This document shows positions 42,508 to 49,466 of a stretch of DNA of 64,000 nucleotides, piece by piece; position 1 is the first letter of the stretch; each line of letters starts with the position of its first letter. The stretch lies in NCBI GenBank assembly GCA_003220685.1, contig QHTE01000055.1:224759-288758 (forward strand), read 5' to 3'. Origin of the DNA: Candidatus Rokuibacteriota bacterium. Lineage in GTDB: Bacteria > Methylomirabilota > Methylomirabilia > Rokubacteriales > CSP1-6. Both the position numbers and the translations under genes were made by a program. The notes under the pieces are model-generated. The model did not search any database. It was given only the letters and a program-made list of their open reading frames with translations, and was not told the origin of the DNA.

Positions 42508-43274
42508 GAGAGCGCCCGCGGCGAGGCGGCTTTGCGGCCTATGACGGTGTCCATCACGCGCTGGTCGGCCAGGATCGTCCCCGGCGCCGCGTCGGCCAGC
42601 ACCTTGCCCTGATGGAGCGCGATGATGCGGTCGGAGTACGCGAACACGATGTCCATGTCGTGCTCGACCTGGACGATGGCGCGAAGCCCGATTCGCTTCG
42701 ACGCCGTCACGAGGGTGTCCATGATCGCGGTCTTGTCCGCCGTGCTCACCCCCGACGTCGGCTCGTCCAGCAGAATGATCACCGGCTTGAGCGCGAACGC
42801 CGAGGCGACGTCCAGGAGCTTCTTGTCTCCCTGCGGCAGCTGCCGGGCCGGAACGTGCCGCTTGTCGGCGAGCCCGAACAGCTCGGCGACTTCGAGCGCG
42901 CCCGCCTGCACCTCACGGTCGCGCGCGAGCGACCGGAACAGACGCGCGGCGCGTCCGAGCCGCGCCACCACCGCGGCCTGCAGCGTCTCGAGAACCGTGA
43001 GATCGGGAAAGACGTGGACGAGCTGAAACGAGCGGGCCATGCCGAGCCGGGCCAGGCGCGCCGGACCGGCGCCGCCGATTTCGCGGTCCTTGAACCGCAC
43101 CGTGCCTGCGCTCGGCCGCACGACGCCGGTGAGGATGTTGATCAAGGTCGACTTGCCGGCGCCGTTGGGCCCGACGATCGAAACGAACTCGCCCGCGTCG
43201 ATACCGAGGCTCACGCCGTCGAGCGCGCAAAACTCCCCGTAGAGCTTTCTCAGCCCTTTGGCCTCGAGGATCAT
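42501..43274 (-). CDS. ABC transporter ATPase, LivG type (set 2) with unusual signature
   Basis: 257 aa from ATG 43272-43274 (MILEAKGLRKLYGEFCALDG). Walker A VSIVGPNGAGKSTLINILTG; Walker B VIILLDEPTSGVSTADKTAI; the ABC signature reads PARQLPQGDKKLLDVASAF, i.e. LPQGDKK where most ABC proteins have LSGGQ or LSHGEQR. This variant occurs in some LivG-like subgroups. Followed by a TAG/GTG-type overlap into LivF. The frame upstream is a non-coding extension. Confidence 0.9.
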   Translation of the reverse strand: MILEAKGLRKLYGEFCALDGVSLGIDAGEFVSIVGPNGAGKSTLINILTGVVRPSAGTVRFKDREIGGAGPARLARLGMARSFQLVHVFPDLTVLETLQAAVVARLGRAARLFRSLARDREVQAGALEVAELFGLADKRHVPARQLPQGDKKLLDVASAFALKPVIILLDEPTSGVSTADKTAIMDTLVTASKRIGLRAIVQVEHDMDIVFAYSDRIIALHQGKVLADAAPGTILADQRVMDTVIGRKAASPRALSC

Positions 43275-44227
43275 GTGCGCCCCGCCAGCGCGGGACGGCG
43301 GCGCGTCACGAATCCCATCAACCCGTCCGGCGCCAGGATCACGATCACGGCGAGCATCGCGCCGAAGATCAGCCGCCAGTAGGGCACCACCGACATCACC
43401 CAGTTCTGGAGATAGATGAACACGAAGGCGCCGACGACCGGGCCGAAGAAGCTGGTAAACCCGCCGAGCAGGGTCATGAACACGATGTTGCCGGAGTGCG
43501 TCCAGTACGCCAGGGTCGGATCGACGTTGCCGGTCGGCGGGCCCAGGAGCGCGCCGCCGACGGCGGCGTAGACCGCGGAGATGACGAAGGCGTAGAAACG
43601 GTGGCGCGTGACCCCGATGCCGAGGGTCTCGGCCTTCGCCGGGTTGTCGCGGATCGTTTTCAGGCAGAGGCCGAACGGCGAGTGGACGATGCGCCACATG
43701 CCGAGCGCGGCGAGGCCCAGCACGGCCAGCGAATAATAGTAGTAGGGCCCGACGAGGTAGTCGGTCTTCGGCATCGCGTCGAGGCTTTGCCCGAGCAGCG
43801 ACGGCCGCAGGAACGGCAGGCCCTCGTCGCCGCCGGTGAGGCGGTAGAACTTCAGGACGAACGTGTAGAAGACCATGCCGAAGGCCAGGGTGAGCATGCC
43901 GAAGTAGATCTTCACGTAGCGCACGCAGAGCGCCGCGACCGGCACCGCCACGAGCGCGCCCAGCGCCGCGGCCGCGAGCAGGATCACCTCGAGCGAGCGG
44001 ATCTTGGCGTGCGTCGTCAGGAAGGCGCCGGTGTAGGCGCCGAGCCCGATGAAGAGCGCGTGGCCGAACGAGACGAGGCCCGCGTACCCGAACAGGAGAT
44101 TGAGCCCGAGCAGGACGACCGCGTAGGCCATGAACGGGAGCATGAGGAGCACGTGATACGTCGAGGCGACGAGCGGCGCGGCGGCGATGGCGCCGGCCCC
44201 CAGTGCGACCGCCAGGCCGCCCTTCAC
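43271..44227 (-). CDS. ABC transporter permease, LivM type (set 2)
   Basis: 318 aa from GTG 44225-44227. Transmembrane segments throughout, LGLNLLFGYAGLVSFGHALFIGLGAY near the N-terminus, LKTIRDNPAKAETLGIGVTR (EAA-like), MTLLGGFTSFFGPVVGAFVF and a C-terminal LAPDGLMGFVTRRRP. Overlaps by 4 bases with the LivH gene upstream and its own stop with LivG. Confidence 0.92.
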   Translation of the reverse strand: MKGGLAVALGAGAIAAAPLVASTYHVLLMLPFMAYAVVLLGLNLLFGYAGLVSFGHALFIGLGAYTGAFLTTHAKIRSLEVILLAAAALGALVAVPVAALCVRYVKIYFGMLTLAFGMVFYTFVLKFYRLTGGDEGLPFLRPSLLGQSLDAMPKTDYLVGPYYYYSLAVLGLAALGMWRIVHSPFGLCLKTIRDNPAKAETLGIGVTRHRFYAFVISAVYAAVGGALLGPPTGNVDPTLAYWTHSGNIVFMTLLGGFTSFFGPVVGAFVFIYLQNWVMSVVPYWRLIFGAMLAVIVILAPDGLMGFVTRRRPALAGRT

Positions 44228-45108
44228 GCCGCGGCCCCGCCGAAGAGGCCGCGCGGCCGCGCCGCCAGCACCGCGATCACGATGAGGTAGATCAGCAGCA
44301 TCTCGAGCTCCGGATAGACGGAGATCGCGATCGCGCGGAGAACGCCGACGACGAGCGCGCCGCCGAAGGCGCCCCGCATCGAGCCGAGCCCGCCGATCAC
44401 GACGACCGCGAAGGCCTCGACGATCAGCTCGATCCCCATCTCGCTCATCGCCGCCGTCGTGGGAATGACGAGCGCGCCGCCGAGGGTGCCGAGCGCGGTG
44501 CCGAGCGTGAAGACCTCGGCGTAGACGCGCCGCATGTCCACCCCGAGCGCCTCGGCCATCTCGCGGTTGTCGGCGGTCGCGCGGATGATGCGGCCGAACG
44601 CGGTGCGGGCCAGCAGCCAGCCGATCGCCAGCGCGATGGCGAGGCTCGCCGCGATCACGATCAGGTTGTAGACCGGCGCGGTGGCGCCGAGGAGCTGGAC
44701 CTGGCCGTAGGCCAGGTAGAGCCCGGCGGTCGAGCGGGGCGCCGTCCCCCACGTCAGGCGGATCGCGTCCTCCATCATGAGGACGATCGCGAACGTCATG
44801 AGGAGCTGGAAGGTCTCGTCGCGGTCGTAGACGAAGCGGAGGAGTCCGCGCTCGACCACGATCCCGACCGCGCCCACGGCCAGGCCCGCCAGCGCCAGCG
44901 GCACGATGAACAGCGCGGGGGGGCCGCCGGCGCCGACGTACCAGCCGACCGCCGAGACGCCGACGTAGGCGCCGAGCGCGTAGAAGGAGCCGCACGCGAG
45001 GTTGAAGATCTTCTGCACGCCGAAGACGACCTGGAGGCCGGCGGCCACCAGAAACAAGATCGAGGCGTGAAACAGGCCGCTCAGGAGGACGTTGACGGCG
45101 TGCGCGAT
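44224..45108 (-). CDS. ABC transporter permease, LivH type (set 2), non-canonical start
   Basis: LivH hallmarks: FGVQKIFNLACGSFYALGAY, IIRATADNREMAEALGVDMR and VVVIGGLGSMRGAFGGALVV. The family's usual N-terminal helix (here IAHAVNVLLSGLFHASILFL) continues upstream of the first TTG (45057) right to the stop codon of the SBP gene (45112-45114), in the same frame. No ATG, GTG or TTG occurs there. AUC at 45106-45108, 8 bases after GGAAGG, fits best; CTG at 45084 is an alternative. About 294 aa. The same-frame layout (SBP-TAG-LivH) makes low-level readthrough a further possibility. Confidence 0.82.
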   Translation of the reverse strand: MAHAVNVLLSGLFHASILFLVAAGLQVVFGVQKIFNLACGSFYALGAYVGVSAVGWYVGAGGPPALFIVPLALAGLAVGAVGIVVERGLLRFVYDRDETFQLLMTFAIVLMMEDAIRLTWGTAPRSTAGLYLAYGQVQLLGATAPVYNLIVIAASLAIALAIGWLLARTAFGRIIRATADNREMAEALGVDMRRVYAEVFTLGTALGTLGGALVIPTTAAMSEMGIELIVEAFAVVVIGGLGSMRGAFGGALVVGVLRAIAISVYPELEMLLIYLIVIAVLAARPRGLFGGAAA

Positions 45109-45111
45109 CGG

Positions 45112-46392
45112 CTAGACCTTCCAGCCGGCGATCCACTCGAAGAGCTTCGAGCCGGCCGGCTTCATCGCCTGCTTGGTGGACACGACCTCGAGGGGGCCGA
45201 TCGTGACGAAGTCGTACGCGTTCTTGTGGGTCGTGATGCCCTGATAGAAGTTGCACATCTGCACGTGGTCCTCGCGCCAGCTGCGCTTGCCGGAGAGCGA
45301 CTCGATCTCGAGGCCCTCGAGCGCCTTCACGACCCGGGCCTTCTCCGGCCACTTCTTCGCCGGCCCGGCGGCCTTCTCGACCGCCACCTTGTACGACTCG
45401 GCGTTGAAGAACGCGTGGTCGCACTCGTAGGGCGGATACTCGTTGTACTTCGCCTTGTACTCACGCACGAACTGCTTGAGGAGCGCACTGCCCTTGGGGT
45501 CGTCGAAGTACATGGTGTTGTAGCCCAGCAGCAGCCCCTCGGGCGTGAACTCCTTCTTGAGCGAGTCGTGGACGCCGCCCGCGGTCGTGAACACGCCCTT
45601 CATCGTCTTGAACAGGCCGACCGCGGCGGCCTGCTTCATGATGATCGTCGCGTCCCCGGACCAGAACGAGCACATCAAGAGGTCCGCCTTCGACTGCTGG
45701 ATCGCCGCGATGTGCGAGGTGAAGTCGGTGACGCCGAGCTTGGGGAACAGCTCGAGCACGAACTTCACGTCCGAGACGTAGCGGCGGAGCACAGCCTGGT
45801 AGGACTCCCAGCAGTCGTGTCCGTAGGAGTAGTCGTTGCCGATGCCGGCGACGGTCTTGATGCCCTTGAAGTACTTCGGCGTCAGGATGCCGGCGACGAT
45901 CGCCTCGACCTCGTTGTCGACGCTCTTGAACGCCCACTTGGGATTCGGCATCGTCTCCTCGACGCCCCTCTGGGTCGTGCCGTCCCAGGAGAGCCACGGG
46001 GTGCCGAGATCCTCCGCCACCGGGCCCAGCGCGAGCGTGACGCCGGTCGAGATGCCGCCCAGGACGACCTCGACCTGATCTTGCAGCACGAGCTTGCGGA
46101 AGCGCTCGACCGTGTCCTTGGGATTCGACTCCTCCTCGACCACGAGCTGAATCGGCCGGCCGAGGATGCCGCCGGCGTTGTTCACGCGCTCGGCCCACCA
46201 CTCGGTCGCGCGGAGCCCGGCGGCGCCGACCGGCGCCGCGACGCCGGCGCGGATCGTGAGCACGCCGATCTTCACGGGGCCGCTCGCCTGAGTGCCTGCG
46301 GCCGGCGCGTCGAGCCGGCTCGCCGCGGCCGCGCCGGCCCCGGCGCCCAGGAGCTTCAGGAACTGCCGTCGCGAGGAGTGGTCGTGCGTCAT
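45112..46392 (-). CDS. ABC transporter substrate-binding protein (set 2)
   Basis: 426 aa LivJ-like periplasmic protein with a Tat-type leader MTHDHSSRRQFLKLLGAGAG (RRxFLK). Domains: VKIGVLTIRAGVAAPVGAAG, VNNAGGILGRPIQLVVEEES, VLGGISTGVTLALGPVAEDL, AGIGNDYSYGHDCWESYQAV and YDFVTIGPLEVVSTKQAMKP. Longer than set 1's binding protein. Expected ligands are amino acids, urea-like or aromatic acids; the flanking MetE-like genes hint at a methylated small molecule. Confidence 0.92.
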   Translation of the reverse strand: MTHDHSSRRQFLKLLGAGAGAAAASRLDAPAAGTQASGPVKIGVLTIRAGVAAPVGAAGLRATEWWAERVNNAGGILGRPIQLVVEEESNPKDTVERFRKLVLQDQVEVVLGGISTGVTLALGPVAEDLGTPWLSWDGTTQRGVEETMPNPKWAFKSVDNEVEAIVAGILTPKYFKGIKTVAGIGNDYSYGHDCWESYQAVLRRYVSDVKFVLELFPKLGVTDFTSHIAAIQQSKADLLMCSFWSGDATIIMKQAAAVGLFKTMKGVFTTAGGVHDSLKKEFTPEGLLLGYNTMYFDDPKGSALLKQFVREYKAKYNEYPPYECDHAFFNAESYKVAVEKAAGPAKKWPEKARVVKALEGLEIESLSGKRSWREDHVQMCNFYQGITTHKNAYDFVTIGPLEVVSTKQAMKPAGSKLFEWIAGWKV

Positions 46393-46408
46393 GGCGAGGC
46401 TCCTGGTG

Positions 46409-47458
46409 TCATGGCCGCGGCGAAGCGAGCCCGAGCCGTCGGCGCGCGAGCCGCGTGCCGGCGACGAGGCGCTTGAGCTTCTCGAAGGCGACCCAGCGCG
46501 GCACCGGAAAGAAGCCGCAGTCGGGCACGGCCGACAGCCGCTCGACCGGAATGAACTTCGCGCAGAGCTCGAGCCGCTCGGCGACGTCCTCCGGGCTCTC
46601 CATGTAGAACGACTTCACGTCGACTACGCCACACGCCACGTCGCGGTCGACGCCGATCTCCTTCCAGTGCTCGATCTCCGCCATCTCGCGGTTCGCGTAC
46701 TCGAAAACGAACTGGTGGCATCGAGTGTCGAGCAGCTTGGGAAACATCCAACGATAAGACCGCTTGCCGCGCGGGCGCGACAGGAGATTGCCGAAGCAGA
46801 CGTGGTACGCGATCCGCGCGCGGACGCCCTCGACGCAGGCGTTGAACATCTTCACGTACTCGCCGATCTGCCCGGGCACGATCGCCGCCGACGGCTCGTC
46901 GATCTGGATGTAATCCGCCCCCGCGTCGACCAGCGCGCGTAGCTCGGCGTTGATGGCCGGGACGAAGTCCCAGCAGAGTGCCAGGCGATCGTTGCCGTAC
47001 GCGTCGCCGGGCCGGAGCTGGACGTGGATCGAGAGGGTGACGGGCCCGGGGCACGTGGCCTTCACGGGCTTCTCGGTCTGCGTCTTCAGATACTGGAACT
47101 CCTCGACCACGCCGAGCCCGCGCGGCACCGTGACGCGCTGCCGCGGCCGGTAGCGCGGCGCCGAGTCGTAGGCGTAGAGCCCGGTCTTTCGGAGTGGCTC
47201 GACCGGCTCGAGCCCGTCCATCTTCGCGTAGAAGGTCTGCACGAAGAAGAAGCGGCGCATCTCGCCGTCGCAGACGATATCGATGCCGGCGCGCTCCTGG
47301 TCGCGGATCGCGAGCTGCGTCGCGTCGTCGAACGTCTCCTTCGTATCGGTCTGGCCGTAGTCGCCCGCCTTGATCCGGTCGAGGGCGGTCCAGAACCAGC
47401 CCGGGAAGCCGTGGCTGCCCATCACGTGGGTCGGGATCGGCGGCAGGATGGCGGTCAC
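46409..47458 (-). CDS. Methionine synthase II-like (MetE C-terminal domain) methyltransferase, copy 2
   Basis: 349 aa from GTG 47456-47458 (VTAILPPIPTHVMGSHGFPG). Zinc motif RIAYHVCFGNLLSRPRGKRS (His, Cys), third ligand in SAVPDCGFFPVPR, substrate Asp/Glu in YIQIDEPSAAIVPGQIG. The N-terminus of the copy-1 protein reads VVGSHGKPGWWFASVKAFEQ; here VMGSHGFPGWFWTALDRIKA. The two are clear paralogues around the transporter (16 bases from the SBP gene). Likely methyl-group transfer to or from the transported compound. Confidence 0.86.
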   Translation of the reverse strand: MTAILPPIPTHVMGSHGFPGWFWTALDRIKAGDYGQTDTKETFDDATQLAIRDQERAGIDIVCDGEMRRFFFVQTFYAKMDGLEPVEPLRKTGLYAYDSAPRYRPRQRVTVPRGLGVVEEFQYLKTQTEKPVKATCPGPVTLSIHVQLRPGDAYGNDRLALCWDFVPAINAELRALVDAGADYIQIDEPSAAIVPGQIGEYVKMFNACVEGVRARIAYHVCFGNLLSRPRGKRSYRWMFPKLLDTRCHQFVFEYANREMAEIEHWKEIGVDRDVACGVVDVKSFYMESPEDVAERLELCAKFIPVERLSAVPDCGFFPVPRWVAFEKLKRLVAGTRLARRRLGLASPRP

Positions 47459-47512
47459 GCGCTGTTGTGTATCAGAGGGCCCTGCCTGGACGCAAGTCGA
47501 GGCCGTCCCGGA

Positions 47513-47569
47513 CTTATCGACTGCGGATCCAACCTGTGAAAACTTTTTCACGTTGACAGGCTCGATAAG
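47513..47569. promoter_or_regulatory. Nested inverted repeats around a TTGACA -35 element
   Basis: Outer arms CTTATCGA (47513-47520) and TCGATAAG (47562-47569), inner arms GTGAAA (47536-47541) and TTTCAC (47546-47551), close to concentric. A consensus TTGACA lies at 47553-47558 between the inner and outer right arms. A -10 is TGTATT (47575-47580) or nearby at 16-18 bases. The start codon follows at 47589 with no Shine-Dalgarno sequence, so translation may be leaderless. Regulation by one or two dimeric repressors is the simplest reading; the divergent MetE-like gene could share it. Confidence 0.6.
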
Positions 47570-47588
47570 CTATCTGTATTTCGCTGCC

Positions 47589-48557
47589 ATGACCACGTGC
47601 CCGGCCGATCCTGACGAAGAAGTTTGGACGAACCAGCGACACATGCTTCGCCCTGGAGATCTCGTGGAGGTGAAGACGCCCGACGAGATCCTACGAACCC
47701 TCGACGCTGACGGGACGTTGGACCACTTGCCGTTCATGCCGGAGATGGCCGAATTTTGCGGGAAGCGATTTCGTGTGGCCCGGCGGGTCGTGAAGACGTG
47801 CTACACGGGAAAAGGTTCGACCATGCGGGCGTTCAGGGGCGATGACGTGGTCACGCTCGACGGAGTACGCTGTTCCGGTGCCGCGCATGATGGCTGCCAG
47901 AAAGCGTGCTCGATTTTCTGGCGCGAAGCGTGGCTCCGCAAGGTCGCCGACAACGAAGGCCCCTCCGAGAGGGAATCGAATGACGGCAGGCGACTCCGCC
48001 GCCGGCTCAAGACCACGAGCGGCCCGAGCACTTTCTTTTGTCAGGCGAGCGAGTTGTTGAAGGTCACCGACAGCTTGCCACGGTGGTCTCGAATCGGACG
48101 ATGCGTCGTCGCGGTTCGAGCCGGTAATTGCAGCGTCCTGCAGATGGCCCGTCGCGTCGGGATATTTCTTTTCTGGAAATTCCGCCGGAAGCTGCTGGGC
48201 GAGTACGCGCGCGGACGCAAGCAATCCACTCCGGTGGCGACCCTCGGCCTCAAGGCCGGCGATTTGGTAGAAGTGAAGCCGATGGAGAGCATCCTCGACA
48301 CCTTGAACAGTACTGCGCAGAATCGTGGGCTCTACTTTTCGCCGGACATGCGTCGGCTGTGCGGGCAGCAGCGCCGGGTGAAGGCACGGCTCGACAAGAT
48401 CATCTTGGATGGGAGCGGAGAGATGCGTCAACTCCACAATACGGTGGCTCTGGAAGGTTCCGTGTGTCGGTGTGAAGCCATGGCACTGGGCGGTTGCGAA
48501 CGCTCCGAATTGGTCTATTGGCGCGAGATTTGGCTTCGCCGATCCCGACGGACGTAA
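47589..48557 (+). CDS. Uncharacterised protein with two tandem copies of a Cys-rich GDLVEV domain
   Basis: 322 aa from ATG 47589. Two internal repeats of about 95 residues each. Copy A: LRPGDLVEVKTPDEILRTLD, FMPEMAEFCGKRFRVARRVV, VRCSGAAHDGCQKACSIFWR. Copy B: LKAGDLVEVKPMESILDTLN, FSPDMRRLCGQQRRVKARLD, VCRCEAMALGGCERSELVYW. Conserved residues include the C-G-x-x-x-R-V block and a Cys cluster before E-x-W-L-R, so metal binding is possible. The linker between them is basic. I recall single-copy relatives beside natural-product or glycosyl genes but no assigned function. Codon composition is less GC-rich than the flanks, suggesting horizontal acquisition. Confidence 0.75.
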   Translation: MTTCPADPDEEVWTNQRHMLRPGDLVEVKTPDEILRTLDADGTLDHLPFMPEMAEFCGKRFRVARRVVKTCYTGKGSTMRAFRGDDVVTLDGVRCSGAAHDGCQKACSIFWREAWLRKVADNEGPSERESNDGRRLRRRLKTTSGPSTFFCQASELLKVTDSLPRWSRIGRCVVAVRAGNCSVLQMARRVGIFLFWKFRRKLLGEYARGRKQSTPVATLGLKAGDLVEVKPMESILDTLNSTAQNRGLYFSPDMRRLCGQQRRVKARLDKIILDGSGEMRQLHNTVALEGSVCRCEAMALGGCERSELVYWREIWLRRSRRT

Positions 48558-48704
48558 GCTCGACCGGGTGACGGGCGCCTGGCGCAACCTGGTCGCACCG
48601 GGTGTGGCGTCATCCGATCCACATATTCCTACGCCCTGCTCGAGCCGGTGCGGTTAATATTGCTGCAACTCAATGCTCGGACATTGCGCCCACTGGAGAA
48701 TACC

Positions 48705-49169
48705 ATGTCCAAATCGATCGTGATCACCTCCGCAGGCACCGACGGTCTCAGGTCCGCGCCGGTCAGACCCGACTGGGTCATCAATGGTCGGCCGGAGACC
48801 CGAAGCAGGGAACTGGCGAGAAGCCATGACCGCACTTCGCAAGCCAGGGTCTGGGATTGCACCGCTGGACGCTTCAACTGGCATTACACCCAGGACGAGA
48901 CTCTCGTCGTGCTCGACGGCGAGGCCTTCATCACCAACGGCGACGGAAAGGAACATCGAATCGGTGCGGGCGACATCGTATTCTTCCCCGCCGGCACCTC
49001 TTCCAAGTGGCATGTTCCCGAATACATCAGGAAGGTCGCCTTTCTTCGGCACACGATGCCGCGACCGGTTGGTTTCGGCGTACTCGCGTGGAATTCTATC
49101 CTCCGGATGGTCTGGCGAACGGGAGCATCGCCGTTGGTGATGACCTTGCTATGCGATTCACCCTACTAG
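48705..49169 (+). CDS. Cupin domain protein (DUF861/EutQ-like)
   Basis: 154 aa from ATG 48705 preceded by TGGAGA. One cupin barrel: WDCTAGRFNWHYTQDETLVV, LDGEAFITNGDGKEHRIGAG and DIVFFPAGTSSKWHVPEYIR. The first cupin motif supplies His and Glu (H-x-x-x-x-E-x), while the second ends in the typical PAGxxxxWH-like block. Small DUF861 cupins act in sugar or amine metabolism or ligand sensing; no activity is evident. Same lower-GC pocket as the upstream gene. The open frame before the ATG (from 48648) has a different composition. Confidence 0.78.
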   Translation: MSKSIVITSAGTDGLRSAPVRPDWVINGRPETRSRELARSHDRTSQARVWDCTAGRFNWHYTQDETLVVLDGEAFITNGDGKEHRIGAGDIVFFPAGTSSKWHVPEYIRKVAFLRHTMPRPVGFGVLAWNSILRMVWRTGASPLVMTLLCDSPY

Positions 49170-49439
49170 GCGTCACGAGGAGTCGTCTCGTGCGGCATCG
49201 CCGACCAGGCTTGTTGTGAACGGTCGGGGATTGTTTCAACGCGGTGGGCCCGGATGGCTCGCCATCGCGTCCCTCTTGCCCCCGGTGAATGGGGGAACTA
49301 TGCCTGCCGTGCTTGCCTTGGGACGTCGTGCGACGCCCGTAGAAGCACCCTCGCCAGCCCCGGGGGCGGGGGCGTCGGTGTCACGCTCGTACGAGCCGCG
49401 TCAGCGCCAGTGGCAGGTGAGTCCGCGTAGGGCAAGGCG
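49170..49439. other. Non-coding stretch with small hairpins before the GGDEF gene
   Basis: Within these about 270 bases I see no convincing gene. A 6-bp inverted repeat (CACGAG at 49174-49179, CTCGTG at 49187-49192) lies 5 bases after the cupin stop and may mark its transcript end, though there is no U tract. A second GC-rich stem (CCCCC...GGGGG near 49270) follows. Only short open frames of atypical composition are present. Confidence 0.4.
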
Positions 49440-49466
49440 ATGGGCGATATGATAAGACTATTCGAC

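Noticed and set aside
44203-46476. 757-aa plus-strand frame opposite the permease/SBP genes
   Set aside because: Dominated by Arg, Asp, Glu and His with no domain structure; it mirrors the high-GC third positions of livH/SBP on the other strand.
49216-49452. Short open frame (78 aa) before the GGDEF gene
   Set aside because: Composition is unlike neighbouring genes, no ribosome site, and it overlaps the start of a clear gene.
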